DNA from: Rhodamnia argentea
Taxonomy: Eukaryota > Streptophyta > Magnoliopsida > Myrtales > Myrtaceae
Direction of reading: 5' to 3'
NCBI RefSeq assembly: GCF_020921035.1
Contig: NC_063158.1
Span: 21,810,178 to 21,874,177 of the forward strand
DNA length: 64,000 nucleotides
In this document: in pieces, positions 23,950 to 35,784 of the stretch
How the letters are laid out: every line of letters begins with the position of its first letter
Numbering within the stretch: position 1 is the stretch's first letter
Translations under genes and position numbers: made by a program
The notes under the pieces: model-generated
What the model was told of the DNA's origin: nothing
The model's database searches: none
Seen by the model: the letters and a program-made list of their open reading frames with translations, nothing else

Positions 23950-24470
23950 CAAAATTGTTGGAGTTAGCGAATACATCGGGAACTCTTGTTTCTCATACGG
24001 AGCACGCCCACGTGAACTTAAGGAAATTGAAGTATAAATCGACGACATATACTCCTACGCATGGAATGGGAGGGTTCGGGGGTAGTGCCCTTGAAACGAG
24101 GGTCCCGCTGCTCGATCGGCTCCCTCGAAACAATAACGGGCTTAGACTTGTGTTTAAGTTGGTCCATTTATTATGGAATTAAAGGGGTTTGGATAGGTTT
24201 AGGTACTAGACCCATTTTTTAGGTCATATATTGTTCTCGTATGAGATATCATTGTAACGAATTATGCGACTATAAATCTAAATCATAGTGAAATCTCTTT
24301 GCAAGACGTAGCTCTATTCTAGGACAAATATGGATAAATCGTACTTTATCTCTTTTTTTATTATTTGTGTGATTGTTCTAATTCAAATTTGGATACAACC
24401 CATAAAAAATGACACAACCTTTTCGATGTGTTCAATTGTATCATGTCAAATCGTTACCAATTCTCAAATC
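23950..24470 (+). mobile_element. LTR-like fragment (copia style)
   Basis: It has the look of a copia LTR: a GC-rich 'gggttcgggggtagtgccc' patch, 'acgggcttagacttgtgttta', 'gacccattttttaggtcatata' and a 'gcgactataaatc' TATA-like site. No matching LTR or primer-binding site was found nearby. Confidence 0.4.
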
Positions 24471-25407
24471 AGACATTACATCCATGTTTTAACTAATAGT
24501 TTACGGTCACCAATGTCAATCCACTTATAGGTGATTACATATGTGCTTATAAGTAATTTGAATGTCATGTCATGTGTGGATCATATATATCTACTCATCA
24601 ACTGGCTCGAGACTCATCTTGATAAACTGGGAGCATGCAACACGTGGTCATGCCTTCATATCATTTCACGTCACATGATCGGACCAAATTCCATAAAATA
24701 AAACTTGTCCCGATGAACGAGGCATCCGTAACAAAGTTGGCACCCCTAACAACGGCTAGGCCCGTACCGTGTACGTTTCATCAAAAGCCTGCATAACAAG
24801 TTCAAGATGGAGCGGTGTCCGGGCGGTTCTTAATTCGATCTAGCTAGAACCAAACCCGTCGGTTCGAAGGGGCACGGAGAGCTTGTTGTGTATGTGGATA
24901 CACGACCTTCAACAAGATCCCAGCATTAGTAACTTGTTTCTAATCGAAGTACGAAAACATATAGAAGCATGGTCAGAACTGTCCAATACTCAAACACAAA
25001 CACGACTCGACCTCTCTCATTGTGGATAGTGTGGGTCAACATAGGAATGCTCCGACTGTAGCCAACTTTCAAATTGCCGAGCGTATCCTACGTTAGATTA
25101 GAAGCACTCTGCATCTGGCCTGTCCCAACGCCAACTTTCAAATTGATGGGGAGGATTGATCACTCATTGAATCCCAAGCTAAACTGAAGCCAAATCGGGA
25201 AGATTACAACAACCGCGCAAAAACAGATTTGATGCTGAGTTATTTTTCTCTGACCTAAGTTGCTTAAATCGTTTTTAAAACTTTATTTGTTAACAGAAAC
25301 ATGAGACTGTTATTTTCTTGTGCGTGTGTGTACACACTCAAGAGAATACGTGAAAAAGCGATTGTCCATCAACCCAACATCTTCAAAACTGAGTTGTGTC
25401 AAGTTGA
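24471..25407. other. Intergenic, 3' of GDSL B
   Basis: No gene or repeat structure recognised. Confidence 0.4.
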
Positions 25408-27919
25408 TCAGAGCATGAGAGGTGGAGATGCATACGGACCATGGAGCACGCCCTGTGCGATGTATCGATGGGCAGCCTCAGAGAAGTGAATCCCGTCCCA
25501 ATTCACGAACTCCGACGGGTTTTCGCACGCGGTCGAGCCAGGGAAACCACACCGAGCTAACAAGTTGTAGTTGTACGGCCCGCCACCTCCACAACAAGCT
25601 CTTCGTGCCCCTCCGTAAAAACCTGCATAAAAAGAAATCTAAATCATCATCTTGGAAACCCTCTACTGATGTTCTTATTCTCGAAAAGGCGACAAGAAAT
25701 GACTGTAACTATCTACATCGATTTCCTTGAATTACCAAAGAGTTTTGGTGCAAGGTAAAATCGCATAGCTGCTCCGTAGTAATCGCCGTAAATAATCCGT
25801 GCATAGGGATACTTCTCACGCAGCACTTGAAGCTCTCGCTGGAGGTGCTCGTTGTGGTACTCGCTGAAGGCATTGTAAACTTTGAGACACCCATTTGTTG
25901 GATCATAGTCCGACTGATTACTGCTCCGAACCAAAGCCAAATATATCACAGAGCAACCAGATGGGGAAATGCCCAGGCACCACAAGCTCTATCGCCCCTT
26001 CTTCGATAAGCATCTTCATGAAAGAGTAATAAAATCGGCGAGATTTGCTCAGTAAAATCGAGGAAATGAATTTTACTATTAGCTAGTTATGACAATTCTA
26101 TGCAAAGCTTCTCCAGAATGATTTAACATACCCGGGTCGCACCGACAATGGCTCCAACAACAAGTGATACTATCGGTCGAATCTGATCAACAGTCGCACC
26201 AGCTAAGAACAGAAAGTTGTAGTCGTTTCCACCAATCTCCCCAACAAGAAATAGAGACTTCCTGAAGTGCTCTTCACAATCTGAAGACAGAAAAGAAAGT
26301 CAATGAACCAGTAACATAGACCTTCTTCTGCATAATAGAACAGTAGAAGAAGACACTTGATTGCGTTTGTAGTTGATTCTCAAGACAAGGATTCACCCTG
26401 CTTTGTGTGGCAAAGAGACGACTTGAACTCCTTGAACCAACCGAGCTGAACGTTCAGTGAGGCGTTGGTCCATAGTCCAATGTTACGAGCATAGAAGAAT
26501 TCAGGGTCAAGTGCAGTAGCCCCAGCAACTGCAAAGTTGACTCCATTGTCATGGACATGAGAGCCATTGGCCACTCCTAGATATGGTGGTAGATAGGGTA
26601 GCTTGAATGCCTCAGCTGCATTGGTGATTCACGTATCATTTAGTAAATCTATGCATGCGTGAAGCGAGTTGAATTTTGCTAATCTTATGAAACGTCTCAT
26701 CAGTTAACTTGTTATTATGTTTTTTGGTAATAGATTCTGGAATAGCGTTGCTCATCCTGAAAAAAAATCAATATTGAATTTGAAAGCGGGGTAAAGTTAG
26801 ACCTCCATAGTTGCGCCACACGTTGAAATCCCGTGCATTCTCATCTTTTTTATGGACGGACACATTGAATCGATCCGTATGACACGCAAAGAGGTGATAG
26901 ATTTTGATGTAATTATAACACATTGTATACAATAGCAAAGAGCATGGTGTATGACAAAGGAGATTAGTTAACTATTTACCTAAATTGATTGAAAATGGTC
27001 AGTACTTAGTTAGCTTCCTTAATAAAAAAAAATAAAAGAAAAATTATTTCGTTCATTACTCACTCAAGAAAAATTATGCTGAGACGTGATTGATCTAAAC
27101 GGTATCAGAGAATATTACTATTCGTAATTATTAATTATATGATAACAAACATTAAACAATGGACAAACTGAAAATCCGAAAAGTCCTTGTTTATCTAATT
27201 TGCGAACAAAATAACTGTGATGAATCTATTTTCAAATCTGTGGAACGCAGGGAATTTCAACTTCTTGTGATAAAAGCAAAAATATCTTTGGTTAGAATTG
27301 TTCTAAGCAAAATCTTCTTGTTGAAGTAGCCTATCAAGTATCAACTTAGTGAACTTCAGACATTATATAGGCTCTTTTCGAGTTATTTGTGTTTTTTCAT
27401 GCGAGTGTGATTGTCAAACATGTGAGTCGTCTTATCAAATGATAAGTGTACTTCTTACTGAGGCAAAGTATAAACTCTATGCTTCTACAAACTTTACGAT
27501 TAATTTTGTGGAAAATCATAGGCAACACAAACTTTGGCTATGTGATATGGTCTCCTCAGAGGCAAAAAAGGAAGAAGAAAAAAAGAACCTTAAAAAGACA
27601 AACACAAAGAAGATATAGAGAGTCGAATACCTATGAAATCAATCGTAAGACGCCCGTCAGAGAAACGGCCGGTCGGATGCTTGAAAAAAGTCTCACCGTA
27701 AGGGGGATTCCCAACATCCGGATATGCCGGCGCACCCATGAGGAGGTAGTTCCCGGTGTCACTTATTGAGTTACCGAAGTTGATAATCGACTCGTAGCGA
27801 CGAGGGGTTATTGGCGTCACCGCCTTCAACGCGAAGCACCAAAGCAAGAGGGACATTACCTTAATCATCATGGAAAATTTTCGTGTGGAGGAATGGTGAA
27901 GCGCCATATGAATGTTCAA
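25408..27919 (-). CDS. GDSL esterase/lipase B (At1g28580-like), frameshifted and GDS-to-GNS
   Basis: Five exons: 27919-27631, 26615-26397, 26280-26132, 26013-25736 and 25622-25408. All splice sites are GT-AG, and exons 3 and 5 equal those of GDSL A in size (149 and 215 bases). Exon 4 is 278 instead of 277: an extra base near 25959 breaks the frame within the VPG...GCS stretch. Without it the product would be 382 aa. The N-terminus has a hydrophobic signal region (about residues 17-33). Block I reads [10 protein letters not shown], so the usual Asp next to the catalytic Ser51 is Asn50 (codon at 27772-27770). GEIGGNDYN and DGIH (Asp354, His357 in the corrected frame) are intact. The frameshift and the changed motif together suggest recent loss of function; a sequencing error at 25959 is possible but would not explain the GNS. 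The start codon could also be an internal ATG. Confidence 0.82.
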
Positions 27920-28479
27920 ATGTTGAAGGAAATCTTGCTATGGCTCTAGTTTTAATCTGATGCTACTTACAACCTCAAGGGCTCAACGAATGGTGTTAGA
28001 AAAGGAGATATCGAGAGGGTTAATGGAGGACAGTTTGCAAGACGACATTGCTTGCTCTAGTAAGTTAGTATGTCAAGAGATGGAGGGTGGGGGGCAATGT
28101 TGACGTGCACGTATTGGGTGTTCTTGAAATTACACTGAATAACCAAGGTGGAGTGTACAATCAATACCATTTTTTTTTTTGTCGTAAATTCACCTTTCAT
28201 TGCTTCACCAAAAGAAATAAAAATGATGACTACTCCCAAAACAAGGTAAGAACCAGCAGTTAACATATTGCCGTCTAATTTCCCGATACCTTACGTTTCT
28301 TTTCTTAAAGGGCTTGCTTATAAAGATATACAGGGTCACGAGTTGGACTCCTGATATTTCTTTTCTAAAATGAAATAAAGGATGTCCATGTGTGGCTATG
28401 TTCAATCCTGTATTTCATGTGTAAGGTCTGAGTTACAAGCGCGAAAGATGGAGAAATTGGATTTCATGGTATGATCAGA
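27920..28479. other. Upstream region of GDSL B
   Basis: Expected promoter region of a minus-strand gene. No good TATA box was seen. A T-run lies at 28171-28180. Confidence 0.35.
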
Positions 28480-28780
28480 TATTGTTTTTCGTTAAATAAA
28501 TTTCTCAATTTTGGCATTAAATTCTAAATCTTTATGAAAAATTCCAATGTAATTTTGTTGGCTAATTTCTCTCGAAAATTATCGACGTGGACATGTGCCA
28601 CGTAGGGTGGTCTGCCGTTTCCGAACTCTCACGTCAGCTATTTTCAAAGGAAATTGATCGAAAAGACTACATGAAAATTTTAGGTAAAATTAAAAAAGTT
28701 AAGAACTAAATAACTACTTGCATAGTAAGTTTAAGGCTGTTTAGGTAATTTTATCAAAAAGTGTTAAAGCAATATGCTAT
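28480..28780. mobile_element. Short foldback element, family A without core
   Basis: The arms about 28495-28600 and 28625-28765 are inverse complements ('taaattctaaatc'/'gaactaaataac', 'gacgtgga'/'tcacgtcagc'). They meet directly around 'gccacgtagggtggtc' with no T-rich/GC core. Confidence 0.55.
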
Positions 28781-29814
28781 GTTCGTAATGTTGGTCAGTT
28801 GCTCTAATAATTTGACTTTTTTGAAGAGACAGGGATAATGACACACTACTTGTAAATGCTTCTTAACCATTTGTTTATCTTTTTTTATTTTTTTTTTTTG
28901 ACATCATATGCGTCAATATCTTATAGACCCACAAATCGAAGCAAAGATCTCAATCCCACCAAGGCCCAACATAGACCTCGTATATGTAACAAAGTGATTG
29001 CTTGCGCCCATTAGGGATCAGCCCGACCTTTTACCACTGTTTACACCTATCTTGTGGCTCTCCTTAAAACATGGATCATTGAATAAGCATGAGAGCGACA
29101 CATAGCCTAACTTAGTATCTATCTCAGTATGTGTGTCTGTATATATACACACACGCGCTCTTTCATTTACCAACCAATTGTTTGTCTTCTTAAGGACCTT
29201 TTTTGAAGTATATTTGAATTTTTAGCTAATTGGAAAAAATATAACCACACAATACGAAGAGAGAGTTGAAGATTTAAACATTTCTCAATGAGTTTTCTTA
29301 TTAGAGAGAGAGATGATTCAAACTTTGAATTCGCAACATATTAGAGGTAAGTAGAATTATTATTTGATGCACTTGTCCACCGATAAAATGTTTATAAAGT
29401 AACTAACTGAGGTTTTCCTTTGCTTGATATATTGCACGGTTAATTTTGGATACAATGATGAGCTCAAGTAAATAAGCTGTATCATATAAATTGTGATCCA
29501 AATGTCCCGAGCTAACCTCAGAGGGTAATAAAATAACAAATGTGGGAAGGACATTTAATCTAACAAACAAAACAACAATTGCGATGACAACAGTGTTAAC
29601 TTAATTAAAGAGAATAGTTATCTAAATTAAATTGGTCAGCTATGGCATGATTCAAGCATGACTTTTCAAATTCAGTGATTGCTTCACCTTCTTATTTGCT
29701 CAACTCATTGGTATTTATATCATGTAACCAAGAAAGGAGAAAGGCTATCCGGTAATTTTGAGAAAGTGAGGGGAATGAAAATTAGGGTGGAAAATTGACA
29801 AAATATTCACCATT
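28781..29814. other. Intergenic, no gene
   Basis: Low-complexity T-run (28885-28902) and a short 'tatatatacacacacgc' stretch at about 29141-29157. Nothing coding. Confidence 0.4.
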
Positions 29815-29994
29815 TAAGAATCCGTTCGTTTCACGAAAAATGTGATTTTTTGGAAAAAAAAATCTTCCTAGAAGTCATTTTTCAAGAAAATGTAAATATT
29901 TTTCGGTATTTGATTGAAAATGGTAAATGAACTGGAAACTATTTTATGTCGTCTCTTAAAGAGAATACTATCCCCCATTTGATTTTCTGCATTT

Positions 29995-30665
29995 TCGTTT
30001 GGTTGGAAATTGCTGACGTGGACCAGATTATCCTACGTGGCACAACTGGTGTTAACGTGAAAGTTTTTTGTAATTTTTAATTTCAATTTTTAGTTATTTT
30101 TTATTTTTTATTTTAAATACTTTTATTTATCTTATTTGTTTTGTTTTATTTCTTCATCTGCTGATCCCCGGCCGCTGGCCAAGCTCAGCATTCAACAAAT
30201 TGATAAGGATCTTTCCTAAGAGAGAGGTGATGTAAAGTGTACAATTCAAAAATATTAGACTTAAAATAGAATTATTCATGTACGCCTTTGTCAATCAACG
30301 GAATGATGATAAAATATGGATATTTTGAGAAAGAAGAAAAAATAATTACGATCCCTTAAAAGTAGAAGATTCTCTTTGTTTTGTGTATTTTCGCATACAT
30401 GAAGAAGTTAAGAGATGCAACAAAAAAGAAAAAAAATGAAAAAAGAAATTCAAAGCAATTATTAACAAATTGCAAATACTGGTCACATTAACATCGATCG
30501 TGCGATGTAGGACAAATGGCATCCACATAAACAATTTTATGGAAAAATTGGTTGGATGGATAGCATTGCCAAATCATCAAAGGTTTAGAACTATATTTGC
30601 CACTATAAAATTTTATGACTTAATTGTCACAATTGGAATATGTTTAGGTCTTTCTTAGTAATTTC
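29995..30665. mobile_element. Foldback element, family A (diverged)
   Basis: The left arm has 'gctgacgtggacc' and 'cctacgtggcacaactggtgttaacgtg'. The right arm has 'gcgatgtaggacaaatggcatccaca' and 'ggtttagaactatatttgcca', its inverse. The core has a T-tract, 'ccccggccgctggcc' and an A-tract (30420-30450). Confidence 0.5.
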
Positions 30666-31039
30666 CTGGTCTCCATACGATTATAGGCTCTTATAAAATA
30701 TTACACTAAATAGTCCACTTTGCTGCATATGCCTAATATTCTTATATTCAATTTTGCTTTTGCCTTTAAGCGGAAATTAAGTGTTATCGGATATATCGAG
30801 TTTCGCCATAATGTTACTGCAAGGTGATCTACTTTTTTTTTTCTTTATGTCATGGTGTACTTTGACTAGTGAAATGTGCATGTTTTTTTATCTAAAACGT
30901 TTTTTGATGCTTGAACCTCATTTAAGCAAAAATAATGAAATTTTTTAATTTTTTTTCTTTTTCTTTTTTTTTTTTTCCAACTTCCTCCATCAGTGGCTGG
31001 GCCTCGGTGACAGCCGAGTGAGCTTGATCTCCCCAGATA

Positions 31040-31645
31040 GGCAAAAAAATTGTCAAAAAAATCAAATACCTTTTATACTTTTGCTAATTTAGTCCTAAAC
31101 TTTTTAAGTTTACCAATTCAGTTCTAAACCTTTTCACTTTTTGGGGATTCAATCATATTGGCTAAATCGCTGATGTGGATGCCAGCCGTCTTACGTGGCA
31201 TCGTCGGCACTAACATGAATAATTTGTAATAATATTTTAATATTTCTTTATTTTGTCCTTTTTTTGTTTTTCCATTTTCCTTTGTTATCCTTTTTTCGTT
31301 TTCTTTTTTCCTCTACTCGGCTTCAACCTCCGCCGGCCTCGAGCGACAGGGCAACCCAGGCTAGGGTCGCTCGACAGCCCTCGCCCGAGGCTGGCAAAGG
31401 GAAAATAAGGAAAAGGCAAAACAGAAAAAAAAATGAAAAAAATAATTTAAAAATATAGAATATTATTAAAAATTATCCATGTCAGTATCAAAGATGCCAC
31501 GTACGATAATCGGTGTCCATGTTAGTGATTTTCAGCTAATGGGATTGAATCAATAAAAAGTAAAAAGGTTTACTAAATCAGCAAATGTAAACGGCTTTAG
31601 GACTGAATTGGCAAAAGTGTAAAATATACTTTTTTGAAATTTTTT
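31040..31645. mobile_element. Foldback element, family A (best preserved copy)
   Basis: Arms of about 200 bases (31045-31255 and 31430-31645) are inverse complements almost throughout: 'tttagtcctaaac', 'ccaattcagttctaaa', 'gatgtggatgcc' and 'tacgtggca' on the left, and their inverse on the right. The core is T-rich, then GC-rich (31318-31395, 'gcctcgagcgaca', 'ggtcgctcgacagccctcg'), then A-rich. No open frame is credible. Confidence 0.75.
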
Positions 31646-32039
31646 TCCCCAGATGTGGCAAGATTTGATCTCGCGTGATCGATTAGCAGCCATCGCCAAG
31701 GCTTGGTGACCGGCGGAGAAAGAAGGAAAAAAAATAAAATATTAAAAAGTTTGAGAAGCATAGTTTTGGAAAACATTTTTCACCTCTTAAGATTTAGAAA
31801 TTCACTTTCCTAATTTTATACATGAATCCTCCACTTGATAGGAAAGTGTTTTTCGTCCACTAAGTCATTTTCGACTAACTAAATGAGTAAAAGTCCAAAA
31901 AAATAATTATCAAAAAATATTTTCAATCAAATAAACACGCCTTTAAATGGTGTCCTATTAAAGGCAGGGGATAAGAGTCCACTACAACTGCCGAAGAAAC
32001 ATACCTAGGCTCATTTACAATTAACCAAAATGCCTCTTT

Positions 32040-32365
32040 TAGAGATTAAGGGCAAGCGGTTTCAAGTTCCACCTGGAACCTACCAATTGGAACAGATTTT
32101 TCTTTTTTTGGAATCTGAAACTCACTCGTCATACCATGAAACCTGGAATCTACCATGTCATAGATTCTAGGATTGATTCCAGGGTACTCGGGAACCTACC
32201 AATTTCTTTTCTTTTTTCATTTTTAGTTAAGAAAATGAGAGTGAACGCTACAACCGCTAAGGAAAGTAGAGGTGAGAAATTTCATGTTCTGTACAAATTA
32301 CATTTAGAACTTGAAACCAACCCGTTGGGAAAGGTTCGTCATTTTTTAAAATCTGAAACCTAAAA
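32040..32365. repeat. GGTTCC/GGAACC-rich repeat, left part
   Basis: It contains repeated 'ggaacctaccaatt', 'gaaacctgg' and 'ggattgattccaggg'. The same vocabulary resumes at 33230-33412, on the far side of an LTR-like insert. The two halves probably belong to one element interrupted by the LTR. Confidence 0.4.
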
Positions 32366-32619
32366 ATTTATTTGGCTTTAGATTATACACTCATCATCGA
32401 ATGCCATAAAACATTTGTTAAATTATGTCTCAAATTTGAGCCCGTGAACCCCATCTGAGATTTATTAAAGGAAAGTCAGAAACTGAGCAAAGGAAAATAT
32501 GTACGCGACATCAACTTATGAATTAAAGTTGATTGTGCGTTGGTGTCTTTGCTCAAGAAGCATAAAAGTTCAATTCAGACTTGGACTCGGTCTACATGCG
32601 TCAGCCAAAGAAAGAAAGA

Positions 32620-33177
32620 AAATACATGGAACTTCCAGGTTGGATTCGGCCAAAGAAAGGATAAAACAAGAAAGTCCAATTTTGAGATTTTGTTTACCTT
32701 ATCTTGGATTCTGTTTCCAGTTTGTTGTGGCTATCTTCACGATGCAAATCTGCACTTTCTTTGGCGATGAGTTTAATATAAATACTTCTCGAGTTTACTT
32801 TATCGATGACTTTCGAAAAAGAGTCCTAAAGCACCAGTTTCAAGTGCTTGGTAGAGTGTTTTTCAAGCAGAAGATTTATTCGTGGAGTCAAGAAATTCTT
32901 GTGGTAAGAATTTGTGATTAAATTCCTTTATAAGATTGAGAGATTATTTCGCTAGAAATTGAGGGTTAAACACTATGTGCGTTATTGGATGTAATTCGGG
33001 CTTGGGAAACACTAAGAGTGTTTGACATCTCCGTATATGTCGTTTGTTCTATAGTAGAATTCATTGTTGTTTTTCCTTTGGACGTAGGTCTCTACGACCG
33101 AATCACGTACATCTAGTGTCTGATTTATTTTCTTGTTCTTTCTATTTTATTGTTCAATCGCTTGGTTCCACGCAACA
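32620..33177 (+). mobile_element. LTR-like repeat (copy 2, plus), related to 10214-10880
   Basis: See the matching blocks given for the copy at 10214-10880; this copy is in opposite orientation. It ends 'cgcaaca'. The 140-codon frame at 32499-32921 lies across this LTR and is not a gene. Confidence 0.6.
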
Positions 33178-33229
33178 ACATTTATATGATCCCGCGAAGA
33201 TATATACCAAGAAAAAAATAAAAAATATT

Positions 33230-33412
33230 TCAAGTCGAGGTCCAAGTTCCAAATTTCAGGTTCTAGATAGTGAAACATTAAACCTACCCCTTGGAACATG
33301 TTCCTCAATTTTTTGAACCTAAAACCTATCCTACTTACCTTGGATAGGTTCAGGGTCCGGTTCCAGGTTCTCGATTCTACCCTTGGGATCATGCTCACCC
33401 CTAGCATCAACT
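33230..33412. repeat. GGTTCC/GGAACC-rich repeat, right part
   Basis: 'ggttctagatag', 'ccttggaacatgttcc', 'ggataggttcagggtccggttccaggttctcg' in pieces, ending 'gctcacccct'. It resembles 56640-57095 and the small fragment at 14856. Confidence 0.4.
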
Positions 33413-34074
33413 CCTAACGTTTTTTTTTTTTTTTTTTTTTGGCCTGTCCTTTCAACTCCTTACCTTTTTTTTTTTTTATTGGTCAAAATCCCCTTACCGT
33501 TTGATGAGTAAATATCCGCGTAATCCATGCGGCTGTTAGTCATGACTTCCATGTGATGAGTAGTCGCACAATTCGTCGGTGGTTAGTGACCTGCCCGGGA
33601 CAGAGAGAAGCAAATCACGGACGACGATTGCAACGGCGAAGGTAATAGGCATTGGGTCGGCCGACACGGATGTAGGCGACGATGGCGGGCGACATTGGCA
33701 AGCAGAGGTCTGTATACCGTGGAGTTGAGGAGGAGAGGGGGCAGAATGAGAATGAAGAAAATGGGGAGAAAAACGAGTTTCTGAGTTTGTGCCGTCTAAA
33801 GCTGCCCCGTACATCACTTGCTAGTTCGGTGTATCTCTCTCGGTAGACGATATAATTATTTTCTATCTTCTTGATTTTTCCAGCCTACTTTCTGCCGGCT
33901 TATGAAGATAATAAAGAAATAACAAATGTGATGAGAAGGGTGTTCACTTAGCTAAAGAAATAATTCTCTAAGCTTAGTTGGTCAGGCATGCCATGATTCA
34001 CGCATGGTTTTTTAAATTCAACGATTGCTTCACCTTCTTAATTGCTCAACCTATTGGTGACAATAATGGAGAAA
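33413..34074. other. Intergenic, no gene
   Basis: Two long T-runs (33421-33440, 33464-33478). The minus-strand frame 33817-33536 is not recognisable as a protein. Confidence 0.4.
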
Positions 34075-34231
34075 TTGTCGGAAAAATCCTGGACTTATTG
34101 TACGGTGGCCAATTCAATCATAAACCTTTCATTGTGTCAACTTAGTGCTAAACTTTTTGATGATTTGTCAATATAGTTCTTTTGGTCAATTTTAATCAGA
34201 AATCATAGATGTGGGCGCAGGCGGACCTTCT
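34075..34231. repeat. Family A left-arm fragment
   Basis: Text of a family A left arm ('ggaaaaatcctggacttattgta', 'ttcaatcataaacc', 'agatgtgggcgcaggcggacc') breaks off where a second left arm starts at 34232. Confidence 0.5.
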
Positions 34232-35262
34232 TGGGGAAAACTACCAAAAAAATCCTAAACATATTGCAATTTTACAAATTCAATCATAAACCTTTATTTA
34301 TTTTTTGGCTGATTCAATCCTAAATCTTTTATAATTGTGTTAATTTAGTACATCCGGCCAAATTTGGCAAGTCGGCACTAACGTGAATGCCGGCTGTCTG
34401 GCGGCATAACATTTTAATATATTTTTGTATTTTAAAAAAAAAATTAATTTATTTTTTTTTTTCATTTTATTTCTCTCTTTCTCTTCACCAGCCCAGATCT
34501 GGGAGAGCCCCGTTCAAGCTCCTGCGAAGAATCTGACCACCCCCAGAATCACCCCGTGAATCAACTCTCTCAACCCCAAATTCCCCACCTTCTTCTTCTG
34601 CTTCTCCTCCACCTCCACCACCTTCTCCTCCTCGACTTAGCGCCCCTTACTCTTCAACCTCTCGAAGTAATTCCCGTACATGTTCTCGTCGCCGAACAGC
34701 ATGATGTGGCCGTGCCACTCCCACAAGCGATAATCCGAGCCGGTCTCCTCATGGAATCCGACGCAGATATGGTGCTCGCCGATCGTGATGGCCTGGCCCG
34801 AGTTAGGCTTAAGCGAGTCGGTCTTCCCACATATGATGACCTTGATGATCTCCCTCTCAAGCCTGGCCTCTAAATCGTGAGCCGGGACCTGCCGGGGTCG
34901 GACTTATTGGTGCTGCAGCCATCGTCATCCTTGTCATTGAGATCGGAGAGGTTGTTGACTTTGTCGAAGAGGCCGACCTAGCCAGCCGTTGCTCTGGCGG
35001 GTCACCAACAAGAGGAAGAAGAAGAAGAGAGAAGGAAATTTTTTTAAAAAAAATTTAAAAAAAATTTAAATATTATGTCGGAAGACGGCTGGGATCAGCT
35101 AGAGTTCATGTCAACCCTGGTCGACTAAATTTGGCTATATGGATTGAATTGACACAATTATAAAAGGTTTAGGACTAAATTGATTAAAAAAATATTTAGG
35201 ACTGAATTAACACAATTACAATAGATTTAAAACTTTTTTGATAACTTTCCCCGACCTACGTG
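34232..35262. mobile_element. Foldback element, family A, carrying a captured host-gene fragment
   Basis: Arms at 34232-34425 and 35075-35262 are inverse complements: 'aaatttggcaagtcggc'/'gtcgactaaatttgg', 'gtgttaatttagta'/'aattgacacaattata', 'ctaaacatattgcaatt'/'aattacaatagattta'. In other copies the centre is only a low-complexity core. Here about 34490-34985 is ordinary-composition DNA with a recognisable coding stretch on the minus strand. Confidence 0.65.
34640..34985 (-). pseudogene. Captured fragment of an unidentified plant gene
   Basis: On the minus strand one frame (about 34880-34640) reads smoothly through LEREIIKVIICGKTDSLKPN, then GEHHICVGFHEETGSDYR and WEWHGHIMLF, and ends ERLKSKGR-stop. 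A further part upstream (34985-34890, FDKVNNLSDLNDKDDDG) is in another frame. Composition and codon flow look like a genuine gene piece, unlike the surrounding repeats. I have seen similar wording in an uncharacterised plant protein but cannot name it. There is no start codon, intron or promoter of its own. Confidence 0.55.
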
Positions 35263-35780
35263 ACAAGACCACCGACATAATTGATTCTGACAATTTCTTT
35301 TAAAGAAATATCTATTTACGCTTTTTTTTTCCTTTTTTTTTTTTTTACTATTTTCATTTTTCCTTCCGTCAACTAGGGCCGTGGCGATGGTTAGCAGAGG
35401 TCACTGGCCACACATGAGGGCCTAGACATCCTTGCGTACCATAGCTTTCCAGAGACGAGAGCGTCGCGATCTTGTCGGATCTAGCCTGGCGTGGGCTCGC
35501 GACGCCCTTACCAGCCATAGCCATGTTGTTGCTCGGATGGAGGTTAGTGGCAACAATGGTGGGATGACGACGCGCGGATGAGAGTTAGAATGTGAAACGC
35601 AGAACGGGGTTACTAGTATGACGATCATACAGTGTGATGACCACTCATTTTCCTTTCTTCTATACAAGTGCTTGGAAAAAAAATGTTTGCAATACACTGG
35701 TCTCTTTCTCTCTTGTGCTGTTGACTCTTGATCATCATACAATAATGGCTAGATGACCCAAAACGGCCACCGGTTCAAAA
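35263..35780. repeat. Partial family A material and GC-rich core
   Basis: 'ctacgtgacaagaccaccgaca' is arm-like. A T-tract (35320-35347) and a GC-rich block (35380-35530) follow. No right arm of its own is visible. Confidence 0.35.
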
Positions 35781-35784
35781 CTGA

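Larger units (their letters stand above)
29815..31946. mobile_element. Foldback family B arms enclosing family A insertions
   Basis: 'gttcgtttcacgaaaaatgt' with 'atatttttcggtatttg' at 29815-29960 is answered by inverse text at 31780-31946 ('ggaaagtgtttttcg', 'caaataaacacgcc'). The same arms occur at 55500-56532. The interior holds two family A elements, so I read it as one hairpin element with later insertions. The outer pairing is weak. Confidence 0.4.

Noticed and set aside
32499..32921. 140-codon plus-strand frame
   Set aside because: It runs through an LTR-like repeat shared with 10214-10880 and shows no protein family signal.
33536..33817. 93-codon minus-strand frame starting MMYGAALDG
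   Set aside because: No splice-bounded homology, no domain and no supporting neighbours.
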